From contig JAXHNF010000014.1 of assembly GCA_034520745.1 (NCBI GenBank), forward strand, positions 1 to 64,000: a DNA stretch of 64,000 nt. Reading direction: 5' to 3'. This document shows, in pieces, positions 9,198-19,324 of the stretch. The position numbers and the translations under genes were made by a program. The notes under the pieces were generated by a model, which saw only the letters and a list, made by a program, of their open reading frames with translations, did not search any database and had not been told where the DNA came from. The stretch comes from Alkalibacterium sp034520745. Lineage in GTDB: Bacteria > Bacillota > Bacilli > Lactobacillales > Carnobacteriaceae_A. Within the stretch, counting starts at the first letter, position 1; each line of letters starts with the position of its first letter.

Positions 9198-9719
9198 ATG
9201 GATAATTTGTACAAACAATTTTCGGAGAAAACATGGGTCAGGTATTTGCAGCGATAGGTGATTGCTGTGGCAGTTATCTTTTCAGGCATCGGTTCATCTA
9301 CGCGGGGTTGCTGCTGCTGGTGAAGCAGCTGCTGCTTTAACTAAAGAACAACCAGAAGCATTTGGTCGTGCATTGGTACTACAAATGCTTCCAGCAACAC
9401 AAGGGCTTTACGGCTTCGTTATCGGACTCTTGATCTTGCATTGAAATCTCTCCTGACATAGGCTGTATCTCAATGGATGGTATTTACTGATGGCTGGTCT
9501 TACCAGTTGGAATCACAAGTTTATCTTCTGGTGGTAACGCAAGGACGCGTATCTGTAGCGGCTATGCAGATCCTTGCACAAAAACCTGAACACACAACAA
9601 AAGGTATTATCTACTCAGCGATGGTTGAAACATACGCTATCTTAGGTTTCGTTATTTCCTTAGTAATGATTATCCTTATAATACCAAAACAGGAATTCGA
9701 CTTCTTGAACAGAGTATAG
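9198..9719 (+). CDS. ntpK: V-type ATPase rotor-ring subunit K (proteolipid), frameshifted
   Basis: Proteolipid that forms the rotating ion-binding ring, four membrane helices in two hairpins. Start ATG 9198 after GGAGG. Conserved pieces in order: GIAVAVIFSGIGSSTG, AAAGEAAAALTKEQPEAFGRAL, LPATQGLYGFVIGLL, AAMQILAQKPEHTTKG and MVETYAILGFVIS. The last holds the ion-carrying Glu (139 in E. hirae). The Thr-Gln of PATQG and the Gln of AMQIL align with the sodium ligands T64, Q65 and Q110 of E. hirae NtpK, so Na+ coupling is likely. Breaks near 9235, 9260, 9300, 9445 and 9500-9545. The exact C terminus is uncertain because a break may hide an earlier stop. Confidence 0.9.
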
Positions 9720-9783
9720 CCCTTTTTCTATGGGCTCATTCATTACTCTTCGTAATAATAGAACGACTAAGGAGGTTCAGTAG

Positions 9784-10377
9784 ATGGCAGATTTAAAACT
9801 GTTGACAGAAAGAGTTGTTGAGAAAGAAAAAACAGCGATCCGTCAGCGTGTAGAAGAAGCGCGTGAAATTGCTGAAGAAGAGGTACAGGCTGCTCGTGCA
9901 AAAGAAGAACAAGATAAAATTGCACGTAAGCAACTAAATCGATGTAACAAACGTCAACAAAAGACTATGAAATTCGAGAAAAACACATTAGAAGTTCAAA
10001 AAAGAAACAATATTCTAGCAGCAAAACAATTGAATCTTTCAAAAGTATTGAAAGATGCGAATGAGGAACTTGATCAGATTCAAGAGCCTGCATTTAAGAG
10101 GTTTCTTGCTGACATCCTGAACTCAGTTCAAAGCTGAAGGCAGCATTGAACTCGTACTGGGTGAGAAAACATCTGGACTTGTGTCTCAAGAATGGATTGA
10201 TGAAACAACGGGCAAACAGCTACAATGCAACTCTTTCAAACGAGACCGTAGTTGAATAAAGCTGGTGTACTTGTGAAGAAAGAAGGAATCGAGTACAACT
10301 TTATGTTCGATGCCCTGGTTGAAGATGCAAGAGCGGAGCTCGTACTGACATCATCAACTGCAGAATTGTTCAATTAA
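9784..10377 (+). CDS. ntpE: V-type ATPase peripheral-stalk subunit E, frameshifted
   Basis: Long-helix stator subunit that pairs with subunit G/H. ATG at 9784 after AAGGAGG. The first 110 residues are a charged helix (MADLKLLTERVVEKEKTAIR onward). The C-terminal globular part continues in other frames with IELVLGEKTSGLVSQEWID and LVKKEGIEYNFMFDALVEDA, ending TSSTAELFN at TAA 10375-10377. The FDALVEDARAEL stretch is typical of subunit E. Breaks near 9935, 10130, 10225 and 10250. About 196 residues when restored, normal. Followed after 14 bases by ntpC. Confidence 0.87.
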
Positions 10378-10391
10378 GGAGGAGAGAGAAT

Positions 10392-11406
10392 TTGAAAGAT
10401 ATCGCTTATGGATCAAGTAATGTTCTCATACGTGTCTACGAGAACAACCTCCTCACTAGCGCTCAATTTGAAAGAATGTTGACAGCAGATTCGTTTGAAG
10501 AGGCTGTTAACGTGCTTACGTGAAACGCCTTATCGTAATGATGTTGACAGAATAAAAGAAGATAAAAATTATGATTCAATGTTCATGAATGAACTGCATC
10601 AGACGTATAATGCAGATGTTTGATATCGTTCCGAACAAAGAATTGATCGAACTTGTTGGATTCAGATATGCTTATCATAATTTGAAAGTCTTGTTCAAAG
10701 AAGAAATCACTGACCAGGACTTGGATCATCTGTTCATCCCAATCGGACGATACCCTATTGCTGAATTGCGTCAGGCCGTTCGTACAGGAGAGTCAGAGGT
10801 TTTACCAAAAGCATATATGGATAGCATTGATGAAGTGAAAACGGATTATGATGAATATCAAAATGTTCAGGCAGTAGATATCATATTGGACAGAAGATAT
10901 TTTACGCACTTGCGTTTTCTGGCAGATGAAACTGGAGAGACTGGGAATTTGACATACCAGCATTGATCGAACGCTATATCGATTATAATAATCTTTCCAC
11001 GCTAGTCAGAGGGATGAAACAAAAACGTACACGTAACTTTATGCTGACCGTTTTGTCCAGTTCGGGATCTATTCCCAAAGAGGAATTACTGGAGTTTAGT
11101 GAATAAAGACCTGAATGATGTTAGCTCAGTTTTATAAAAAAACAGTCTATCGTCAACTTATCGATACAATCAATCGATAAAGAATCCGGGGAATTGTCCA
11201 CGGTCAATGTCGATTTTGAAACAGACAATGCATACATGGAAAAAATGCGTGAAGCAAGGCTGGAATCCTTTGGCCCGATGCCTGTTATTGCCTATCTGTA
11301 CGCCAAGGAAACTGAGGTCATGAACTTGCGCCTGATTCTTTCAGGTAAAGAAAATGGACTAACGGCGGATGAAATCAGAGAAAGGATGCGATTGAACTAT
11401 GCCTAA
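10392..11406 (+). CDS. ntpC: V-type ATPase subunit C (central-axis adaptor), frameshifted
   Basis: Socket subunit (C/AC39 type) joining the central shaft to the proteolipid ring. Begins at TTG 10392 after AAGGAGGAGAG; no ATG is near, and the sequence KDIAYGSSNVLIRVYENNLL is in the first frame from there. Later blocks are ELVGFRYAYHNLKVLFKEE, DIILDRRYFTHLRFLADET and the C-terminal PVIAYLYAKETEVMNLRLIL, a family signature, closing at TAG-less frame stop 11404-11406. Breaks near 10516, 10605, 10950, 11105, 11130 and 11150. About 335 residues restored. It overlaps the next gene by eight bases. Confidence 0.87.
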
Positions 11407-11710
11407 TAAAATTGGTGTTGTTGGAGATAAAGAGTCGGTATTGGCTTTTAAAATGCTTGGCTTTTCTGTGTCTTTTGCATCTGAGGCTAAAGAGGCGCGC
11501 CGTCTCATCGACAGTATGGCAGATAAAGACTTCGGCGTGATCTATTTAACGGAACAATTGGCAGAGATGATCCCCGAAACCATTAGACGCTATGATGCAA
11601 AAATGAAACCTGCCATCATTTTGATCCCGAATCATGCTGGTTCACGAGGAATTGGTAAGAAACGTGTCCAGGATAATGTGGAAAAAGCAGTGGGTCAAAA
11701 TATCTTATAG
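11399..11710 (+). CDS. ntpG: V-type ATPase central-shaft subunit F (NtpG of E. hirae)
   Basis: Intact, 103 residues. Subunit F is a small Rossmann-like protein that binds subunit D in the rotor shaft. Starts at ATG 11399 inside the end of ntpC. MPNKIGVVGDKESVLAFKML is the typical first strand and helix, followed by GVIYLTEQLAEMIPETI and KPAIILIPNHAGSRGIG, which match the family. The C terminus (residues 80-103) is the helix that embraces subunit D. Normal length. Usually called ntpG in enterococci and ntpF/atpF elsewhere, so the symbol depends on the naming system. Confidence 0.9.
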   Translation: MPNKIGVVGDKESVLAFKMLGFSVSFASEAKEARRLIDSMADKDFGVIYLTEQLAEMIPETIRRYDAKMKPAIILIPNHAGSRGIGKKRVQDNVEKAVGQNIL

Positions 11711-11722
11711 GAGGGTACGAAT

Positions 11723-13506
11723 TTGAGTAAAGGAACAATTGTGAGTGTTTCCGGTCCGCTGGTTACAGCTAGCGGTATGGAGACTGCAAATATACAGGAT
11801 ATTTGTCGAGTAGGTAAATTAGGACTGATCGGCGAAATTATAGAAATGAGAGGCGACGTTGCCTCGATTCAGGTTTATGAAGAAACATCAATGGTCGGAC
11901 CTGGTGAAAGTGTGGAAACGACCGGAGAAGCGTTATCAGTAGAATTAGCGCCTGGTATGATTTCCCAGATGTTTGACGGTATTCAAAGACCGCTGGATGA
12001 ATTTATGGAAAAAACGCAGAGTAATTACCTTGAAAGAGGCATGTCGATCGCACCTTTGAACCGTGATAAAAAATGGGAGTTTGTTCCCGCTGTTGAAGTT
12101 GGAACAGATCTGACTGAAGGGGACATCGTGGGGACCGTTCAGGAAACGAATGTTTTAGAACACCGTATCATGATTCCTTATGGCGTAAAAGGTAAATTGA
12201 AATCTATCGAATCTGGCTCGTTCACTGTGATGGATACGATTTATGTATTAGAAACAGAAACTGGCGAGAAAGAATTTACCATGATGCAGAAATGGCCTGT
12301 TCGTCAGGGCAGACCTATTGCGAAAAAATTAAACCCGATCGAACCTTTGATTACAGGACAGCGTGTCATCGATACATTGTTCCCTGTAGCTAAAGGTGGA
12401 GCAGCTGCCGTACCTGGACCATTTGGAGCGGGTAAAACAGTTGTTCAGCACCAGATCGCTAAATGGGCCGACGTTGACTTAGTTGTTTATGTTGGTTGTG
12501 GTGAACGCGGGAACGAAATGACAGACGTAATCAACGAGTTCCCTGAACTGATCGACCCGAATACGGGCGAATCGATCATGGCTAGGACCGTATTGATTGC
12601 AAACACGTCAAACATGCCCGTAGCCGCTCGTGAAGCATCTATCTACACAGGAATCACGATTGCGGAATATTTCCGTGACATGGGTTATTCTGTAGCGATC
12701 ATGGCTGACTCAACATCACGTTGGGCGGAAGCTTTGCGTGAAATGTCAGGCCGATTGGAAGAAATGCCTGGTGATGAAGGATATCCAGCTTATCTGGGCA
12801 GCCGTATCGCCGAGTATTATGAACGTGCCGGAAAAGTGATTTCACTAGGAAGCACAGGCAGAGAAGGCAGTATTACAGCTATCGGTGCCGTATCACCTCC
12901 AGGGGAGATACATCTGAACCCGTTACGCAAAACACCTTGCGTGTGGCTAAAGTGTTCTGGGGACTTGACAGTTCTCTGGCTCAAAGACGTCACTTCCCAT
13001 CTGTCAACTGGCTGAATTCTTATTCGTTGTATTCCAATGACATGAACGCCTTTGTCGGGAAAAAACTGGATGTCGACTGGAGCGGTATGGTCACTCATAC
13101 TAAAGCACTGCTTCAGGATGAATCTGAGCTACAGGAAATCGTCCGTCTGGTCGGTGTGGAGTCCCTTTCTGAAAGAGACCGCCTGAAGTTAGTCACGGCA
13201 CGTATGATTCGTGAAGACTATCTGCAGCAGAACGCCTTCGATGATATCGATACGTATACATCAAGAGATAAGCAGTACGAAATGCTCAACACTATCTTGA
13301 AGTATCAGAAGGAAGCAGAAAAAGCAATGGATCTGGGTTCTTACTATGACGAGATCATTAAAGGGACAGAAGATGTCCGTGAAAGAATCGGCCGTATGAA
13401 ATTCGTTCCTGAAGAAGAATTATCACGCATCAGAGAAATCAATACACAAATCGAAAACGACATGAAAGTAGTACTTGAGAAAGGTGGTGTGGAATCAGAT
13501 GCTTAA
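11723..13506 (+). CDS. ntpA: V-type ATPase catalytic subunit A, one frameshift
   Basis: Catalytic subunit that hydrolyses ATP to drive ion export. Start TTG 11723 after AGGAGGG: MSKGTIVSVSGPLVTASGME. The P-loop GPFGAGKTV (near 12418) and DSTSRWAEALREMSGR block are conserved; the long non-homologous insertion typical of A subunits precedes the P-loop. A single lost base near 12902, in a G run, shifts the frame within SPPGGD; the second frame resumes as LRVAKVFWGLDSSLAQRRHF and ends at 13506. Restored length about 594, matching NtpA. The stop overlaps the ntpB start by eight bases. Confidence 0.95.
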
Positions 13507-14875
13507 AGAGTATAAAACAGTTTCAGAAATTGTTGGGCCGTTAATGACCGTTCAGGGTGTTGAAGGTGTCAAGTATGATGAATTAGTTGATATCGAACTT
13601 CAGACGGGCGAACGTCGACGTGGACAAGTTTTGGAAATCAATGGAGATAAAGCGGTTGTTCAGTTGTTTGAAGGTTCAACGGGTATTAACTTGGAAGACA
13701 CCAAAGTCCGTTTCCTCGGTAAACCACTATCGCTTGATGTTTCAGAAGATATGATCGGACGTACGTTTGACGGGATGGGTCGTGTAAACGACGGCGGACC
13801 AGATCTGATACCGGAAAAAAGTCTTGACATCAATGGACAGGCTATCAATCCGATCGCCCGTGAATATCCGGATGAATTTATTCAGACAGGTATTTCCACT
13901 ATTGACCACTTGAATACACTAGTACGTGGACAGAAATTGCCGGTATTCTCTGGTTCTGGACTACCGCATAAAGAACTGGCTGCTCAGATAGCCAGACAAG
14001 CGAGTGTAACGAACAAAGAAGAAAAATTTGCTGTTGTTTTCGCAGCCATCGGAATCACGTTTGAAGAAGCTGAATTCTTTATGAACGACTTCAAAGAAAC
14101 AGGCGCGATCGACCGTTCCGTGTTGTTCATCAACCTGGCGGATGACCCGGCGATCGAACGTATTGCGACACCGCGTATGGCTTTGACAGCGGCCGAATAT
14201 CTGGCTTTTGAAAAAGACATGCACGTGCTCGTTATCATGACAGACATGACGAACTACGCTGAAGCATTGCGTGAGATCTCAGCTGCCCGTCGTGAAGTGC
14301 CTGGCCGTCGTGGTTATCCAGGGTATCTATACACGAACCTGGCAACATTATATGAACGTGCCGGCAGACTGGAAGGAACAAACGGGTCTGTTACACAGAT
14401 ACCGATTTTAACGATGCCTGAAGATGACATCACGCACCCGATCCCTGACTTGACCGGTTATATCACTGAGGGACAGATCATCTTGTCTCGTGAACTGTAT
14501 AATCAGGGCTTTCAGCCACCGATCGATGTCCTGCCTTCCTTATCCCGTCTGAAAGACAAAGGTACAGGCGAAGGTAAAACACGTGAAGATCATGCACCAA
14601 CGATGAACCAGATGTTCTCTGCTTATGCTGAAGGTAAAGAAGCAAAAGAATTGTCTGCGGTCCTTGGTGAAGCGGCCTTGTCTGATTCAGATAAGAAGTA
14701 CGTTGAATTTACAAATAAATTTGAAAAAGAATATGTTAACCAGGGGAACTATACCAACAGATCGATCGAAGAAACTCTGGATTTAGGCTGGGATCTGCTG
14801 AGAGTACTTCCAAGACCTGAACTGAAACGTATCAAAGATGATATGCTAGACAAATATATGCCAAAAGGAGAGTGA
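13499..14875 (+). CDS. ntpB: V-type ATPase regulatory subunit B
   Basis: Intact. Non-catalytic nucleotide-binding-fold partner of subunit A in the hexameric head. I choose ATG 13499, giving MLKEYKTVSEIVGPLMTVQG and 458 residues, the same length as E. hirae NtpB; an earlier in-frame GTG would lie inside ntpA. The would-be P-loop reads GSGLPHKELA, lacking the Walker lysine and threonine arrangement, as is usual for B subunits. Other family marks: ADDPAIERIATPRMALTAAE and TDMTNYAEALREISAARREV. Overlaps ntpA by eight bases and is followed after five bases by ntpD. Confidence 0.96.
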   Translation: MLKEYKTVSEIVGPLMTVQGVEGVKYDELVDIELQTGERRRGQVLEINGDKAVVQLFEGSTGINLEDTKVRFLGKPLSLDVSEDMIGRTFDGMGRVNDGGPDLIPEKSLDINGQAINPIAREYPDEFIQTGISTIDHLNTLVRGQKLPVFSGSGLPHKELAAQIARQASVTNKEEKFAVVFAAIGITFEEAEFFMNDFKETGAIDRSVLFINLADDPAIERIATPRMALTAAEYLAFEKDMHVLVIMTDMTNYAEALREISAARREVPGRRGYPGYLYTNLATLYERAGRLEGTNGSVTQIPILTMPEDDITHPIPDLTGYITEGQIILSRELYNQGFQPPIDVLPSLSRLKDKGTGEGKTREDHAPTMNQMFSAYAEGKEAKELSAVLGEAALSDSDKKYVEFTNKFEKEYVNQGNYTNRSIEETLDLGWDLLRVLPRPELKRIKDDMLDKYMPKGE

Positions 14876-14880
14876 GGTAA

Positions 14881-15510
14881 ATGGCTAAGTTAGACGTCAA
14901 CCCCACTCGTATGGAACTTTCAAAATTAAAGAAACGTTTAGGTGTAGCAAGTCGTGGTCATAAGCTGCTGAAAGACAAACAAGATGAGCTTATGCGTCAG
15001 TTTATTGAACTGATCAGAAAAAATAATGAGTTGAGAAACCAGGTTGAAGAAAAACTGGAGAAAGCCATGCAGTCTTTTGCAATGGCAAAATCATTATTAC
15101 ACGAAAACTATATCGAAGAACTGATGGCGGTCCCGACGCGAAGTGTCTCTTTGAATATGGGCCGTCGGAACATCATGAGTGTCAGAGTACCTCAAATGAA
15201 TTTCAACTATGATGATAATGTCGATGATGCGACAGAGTTGAGCTACGGGTATTTAAATTCCAATGGTGAACTGGATCTGACATTCGAATATCTTGTAGAA
15301 GTCATGCCTCAGATGCTTGAACTGGCAGAGATCGAAAAAACATGTCAGTTGATGGCTGACGAAATCGAAAAAACAAGACGTCGTGTCAATGCGCTGGAAT
15401 ATATGACGATTCCTCAACTTGAAGAAACCATCTACTTCATTCAGATGAAGCTGGATGAAAGTGAACGTGCAGCGATCACCCGTCTGATGAAAGTTAAAGA
15501 CATGGGATAA
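14881..15510 (+). CDS. ntpD: V-type ATPase central-shaft subunit D
   Basis: Intact, 209 residues from ATG 14881 after GGAGAGTGAGG. Two long antiparallel helices form the rotating axle inside the A3B3 head: the N-terminal one begins NPTRMELSKLKKRLGVASRG and the C-terminal one includes TRRRVNALEYMTIPQLEETI, the most conserved part of the family. Last gene of the operon; no homologues of ntpH or ntpJ (the K+ transport partner in E. hirae) follow, and a strong terminator closes the transcript. Confidence 0.95.
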   Translation: MAKLDVNPTRMELSKLKKRLGVASRGHKLLKDKQDELMRQFIELIRKNNELRNQVEEKLEKAMQSFAMAKSLLHENYIEELMAVPTRSVSLNMGRRNIMSVRVPQMNFNYDDNVDDATELSYGYLNSNGELDLTFEYLVEVMPQMLELAEIEKTCQLMADEIEKTRRRVNALEYMTIPQLEETIYFIQMKLDESERAAITRLMKVKDMG

Positions 15511-15527
15511 CAGAATAAACTAGTTGT

Positions 15528-15576
15528 AAATCACCGGAAGAAGTTGCACAGATTAAACTTCTTCCGGTGATTTTTT
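15528..15576 (+). terminator. Terminator of the V-ATPase operon
   Basis: AATCACCGGAAGAAG and CTTCTTCCGGTGATT are fully complementary (15 bp) with a 16-base loop, followed by a T run. Eighteen bases after the ntpD stop. Confidence 0.9.
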
Positions 15577-15674
15577 GTACGTAAAGAAGCATATTTCAGT
15601 TATAATGGGTATACGTACAGGAAGTCATTGATTATTCTTTTTAAAAACAGCCACCATGTGAAGGGAGTGTCTCT

Positions 15675-17046
15675 ATGGAACCTGCATTTTTCGAGAAAGA
15701 AAAGGTTAAACGGGCCATCGTTTTCGGGGGCGGCGGTGCCAGAGGAGCCTTTGAGATAGGCGTGTGGAAAGCGCTGGATGAGCTTGACTACCACGCGGAT
15801 ATTGTCACGGGCACTTCCGTCGGTGCGCTGAACGGCGCACTATACATTTTGGGCGATCAGACCGGAGCCGAAGAAATGTGGAAGGAAATCGAAACACGGG
15901 ACGTTTTCGGCTTTGAATCTCCCGCTGAAGTCGCCAACCTGGGTGATTATGGAAAGACGCTTTCGGAGTTTGTGGTGAAAATCATTAAAGAAAAAGGATT
16001 GAGCCTGAAACCGCTCGAAGACATGGTAGTCAGATATATTGATGACGAGAAGGAAATCAGAGAAAAGAAAATCATTTTCGGGCTGTCTACGGTCAATTTC
16101 AAAACAAAAAAACTGGAGAACTATTATCTGGAAGACATTGAAAAAGGTAAACTGAAAGACTATCTGCTTGCAAGCTCTGCCCTTTTTCCGGCAATGGAAA
16201 AATATTATATTGATAACGTACCTTATATTGACGGCGGCTACTTGAACAACATTCCGATCGACATGGCTCTGAATAAAAAACCGGATCAGATGGTCATTGT
16301 CGATATCCACGGTCCAAGTTTTTTCAGACACGATCCACGTATAGAAACGTGTGAGTACATGTGGATCCGTACGAACTGGCCGCTGGGAGACATGCTTCTT
16401 TTTGACAAGCGGAGAACAGATATCAACATCAAACTTGGTTACCTTGAAACGATGAAGCTGGCAAAATCGGCTGATTATATCGGACACTGGTATACATTCG
16501 ATCCAAGCCAGTATAATCGCGAAAACGAAGCTTTTTACATCGCTTTGCACGAACTTCTGACAGGGCAGCGCTCCAGACAACTGTTCAGACATATCGATAA
16601 AGAAGGCTATCAGCGGGAACTGCTGAAAGAACTTTCAAGAAAATGGAAAAAAGTAGTTAATGAAGAGAATATCATGGAAGCAGTGATGGAAATCACAGGT
16701 AGAACGTTCAAGATCTCTCCAGATCAGAGATATGATATAAGAGCCTTCCGTGAAACCATCAGAGTTCGGGCCAGGCGTTTACTGGAAACCGAACAGGAAC
16801 AGCCGATAAAAGCATTCGAACCCGCCTATATACTCAGCAGAAAAGAATGGAGCAAGGAGTTCTTCGAGCAGCTGCCACTGGTTTCCAACCGCAGAATGAC
16901 GGTACAGATCCTCCGCTGGATTTCAGATGAAACGATCAGCTGGGATCATCCATCTGTTCGCTGTCATTTTAAAAGCCAAACCGCTTCCACTGATCCAGGC
17001 TCTCTACTGTAAGTACTTATTCTCTCTTGAAAATGAAGATTTTTAA
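15675..17046 (+). CDS. Patatin-like phospholipase, one frameshift near the C terminus
   Basis: Serine lipase of the patatin / RssA family. The ATG at 15675 is preceded by GAAGGGAG. Residues 15-23 carry the oxyanion-hole stretch FGGGGARGA; the nucleophile elbow is GTSVG (about residue 45) and the partner Asp lies in DGGYLNN (about residue 192), so the Ser-Asp dyad is complete. After the roughly 270-residue catalytic domain there is a charged helical region of about 130 residues. Near 16945 the frame changes, and the better end is hydrophobic: GIIHLFAVILKAKPLPLIQA, stopping at TAA 17044-17046. This may be a membrane-associating tail. Monocistronic between the ntp terminator and gmk. Substrate unknown. 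Confidence 0.85.
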
Positions 17047-17066
17047 AAATCATTTCATTTTTCTGT

Positions 17067-17072
17067 TATAAT
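17067..17072 (+). promoter_or_regulatory. Candidate -10 element of gmk
   Basis: TATAAT 57 bases before the gmk start; no convincing -35 is seen at the usual distance. Confidence 0.35.
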
Positions 17073-17128
17073 ATGGTAGAATTGAGGATAAGTTTTTATC
17101 GATAGTATCGGTTAGGAAGGAAGTTCAA

Positions 17129-17746
17129 ATGGAAGATCGTGGTTTGCTTATCGTGTTATCGGGACCTTCAGGTGTCGGCAAAGGAACAGTAAGAAAAGCT
17201 ATTTTTGAAAATCATTCCAATGACTTTGACTATTCCATCTCCATGACGACCCGCTTGAAACGGGAAGGGGAAGTGGAAGGCGTGGATTACTTCTTTAGAA
17301 CCAAAGAAGAATTCGAGGAATTGATCAAGGAAGATGGCCTGCTGGAATATGCCAATTACGTAGGTAATTATTATGGTACACCCATAAAGTATGTCAATAA
17401 GACTTTAAACGAGGGTCGTGATGTCTTTCTGGAGATCGAGGTCCAGGGAGCGCTGAAAGTCAGAGAAAAAATGCCGGAAGCTATTTTCATCTTTTTATCC
17501 CCGCCTGATCTGGAAGAGTTGAATTCTCGTATCGTCAATCGCGGAACAGACAGTGATGAAATGATTGAAAAGAGAATGAAAAAGGCAGTTGAAGAACTGA
17601 AACTCATTCAATATTATGATTACGTCGTTGAGAATGACACAGTGGAAAATGCCGCTCGCAAGATTCGAAACATCATTGAAAGTGAGCATTTAAAAGTGAC
17701 CAGAAATCTGAAAGAGTTTGCACATATAATCGAGGAGATGGAATAA
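17129..17746 (+). CDS. gmk: Guanylate kinase
   Basis: Intact, 205 residues. Converts GMP to GDP with ATP, an essential step in nucleotide recycling and (p)ppGpp control. ATG 17129 follows AGGAAGG. The P-loop GPSGVGKGT is at residues 12-20; the GMP-binding region TTRLKREGEVEGVDYFF follows at about 38, then EYANYVGNYYGTP and the lid with RGTDSDEMIEKRM. The usual gmk-rpoZ pair: the rpoZ ATG directly follows the gmk TAA, so the two are surely co-translated. Confidence 0.97.
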   Translation: MEDRGLLIVLSGPSGVGKGTVRKAIFENHSNDFDYSISMTTRLKREGEVEGVDYFFRTKEEFEELIKEDGLLEYANYVGNYYGTPIKYVNKTLNEGRDVFLEIEVQGALKVREKMPEAIFIFLSPPDLEELNSRIVNRGTDSDEMIEKRMKKAVEELKLIQYYDYVVENDTVENAARKIRNIIESEHLKVTRNLKEFAHIIEEME

Positions 17747-17959
17747 ATGTTATTATACCCTTCACAGGATGATCTGCTGAATAAGATCGATTCAAAATAT
17801 TCATTGGTGATATTAGCTGCAAAAAGAGCTAAGCAGTTACATAATGGAACTGCAACTAAAATGCTTGAAGACTACAAGAGCGTCAAGAATGTCGGCAAAT
17901 CTCTGGAAGAAGTCATATCGGGAGATTTAGTCATCAATCCTGACAGCCTAGAAAAATAA
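17747..17959 (+). CDS. rpoZ: RNA polymerase omega subunit
   Basis: Intact, 70 residues, starting immediately after the gmk stop. Omega assists assembly of RNA polymerase by chaperoning the beta-prime C terminus. MLLYPSQDDLLNKIDSKYSL and VILAAKRAKQLHNG are the signature of the family (the conserved AAKRAR helix). The C-terminal tail is short, as in other Lactobacillales. Confidence 0.93.
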   Translation: MLLYPSQDDLLNKIDSKYSLVILAAKRAKQLHNGTATKMLEDYKSVKNVGKSLEEVISGDLVINPDSLEK

Positions 17960-17968
17960 ATAATATCT

Positions 17969-18030
17969 AACCTCTGTTCCAGGTCTTTTATGAGAGTCTC
18001 TCTTTTAAAAAACTAAGCGCAGAGGTTTTG
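17969..18030 (+). terminator. Possible terminator after rpoZ
   Basis: AACCTCTG at 17969-17976 and CAGAGGTT at 18020-18027 can pair across a 43-base loop and are followed by TTG. The long loop and short T tract make it weak. Confidence 0.4.
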
Positions 18031-18110
18031 TGTCTAGTATATAACAACGAATAAAGACATGAAGCCAGTTTTACTGATAAAATAAGAAAAAGATCTGCGA
18101 GGTGTTTGGA

Positions 18111-19311
18111 ATGTTAAAAGGGAAAAAAATAGCACTGTATGTTACTGGAGGTATAGCGGTTTATAAAGTCGTCGATCTGATGCGCTCGCTGATCAAGCTC
18201 GGTGCAGAAGTGCAGGTGGCTATGACAGAGTCAGCCACTCACTTTGTCTCTCCGCTGACGTTTCAGGTATTAAGTAAAAAATCGGTCTATACGGATATCT
18301 TTATGGAAGATAATCCGGCACAGGTCAATCACATTCATTTTGCCGACTGGCCGGATCTGGCTTTGGTCGCACCTTTGACAGCCAACACACTGGCTAAGAT
18401 CGCCAATGGTCTGGCGGATGATTTTGTGACGTCTGCCCTGCTGGCTACGACCTGTCCGGTTTTCACCATCCCGGCTATGAACGAGCATATGTTTGAAAAT
18501 CCCGCGACTCAGAGCAATATTGAAACCCTTCGCGGCAGACAGATCTATGTCATGAACCCGGATGAAGGATTTCTGGCTGAAGGGTATTCCGGCAAAGGCC
18601 GGTTTCCTGCCCAGGAACGAATCATTGATGAACTGCGCCAAGTGATCCGCGAAACAAACAGTCACTTCGCCTTTGAAAGGGAAAACGGTGATGGTGACTG
18701 CCGGAGGAACAAAGGAACGTATCGATCCCGTTCGGTTCATATCCAATGATTCCTCGGGGAAAATGGGCCATGCCGCTGCGGAGGCGGCGTGGGAGAGTGG
18801 CGCCGATGTCACACTGATCACAGCCAGTCCGCTTTCCGTATCGAAAAACATCACTGTTGTCCGGGTGGAATCAGCCAGAGAGATGTATGCGGCCGTTTCT
18901 GAAGGCTTTGATAAGGCTGACGTTCTGATCATGGCTGCGGCTGTTTCTGATTACAGTCCTGAACATATGCATGACCGTAAGATGAAAAAACAGGATAATC
19001 TGACACTCTCATTCAAAAAAAATCCGGATATCTTAAAAGAAATGGGTACGCGAAAACGGCCGGATCAATGTCTGGTCGGTTTTGCTGCCGAAACGGATAA
19101 TCTGGAAGAATATGCCTCCAGGAAATTAAAGGATAAGAATGCCGATCTCATCGTGGCGAACGATGTTTCAAAGGATGACCGCGGATTTAACGTGGATAAA
19201 AATGAAGTGATTTTCTTCAGTCAAAAGAGTGATCCGGAAACGATCCGACTCAAAGAAAAAAGTGAGATCGCCAAAGATATCATCAACTGGGTTTCAGATC
19301 ATATAAATTAA
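18111..19311 (+). CDS. coaBC: Bifunctional CoA biosynthesis flavoprotein Dfp (CoaBC), one frameshift
   Basis: Joins cysteine to 4'-phosphopantothenate (CoaB) and decarboxylates the product (CoaC). I use ATG 18111, nine bases after GAGGTG, rather than the GTG at 18102. The CoaC half starts MLKGKKIALYVTGGIAVYK and has the FMN-domain PAMNEHMF motif (PXMNXXMW in the family). The CoaB half starts after a break near 18680 with KTVMVTAGGTKERIDPVRFI and has the AAAVSDY motif and the NKNADLIVANDV-type end region. The restored length is about 400 residues, normal. Confidence 0.93.
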
Positions 19312-19324
19312 AAGGAGATGCCTA

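Noticed and set aside
15840..16592. Long minus-strand open frame of 250 codons
   Set aside because: Lies wholly inside the patatin-like gene, which has clear catalytic motifs; the frame has low-complexity composition and no ribosome site.
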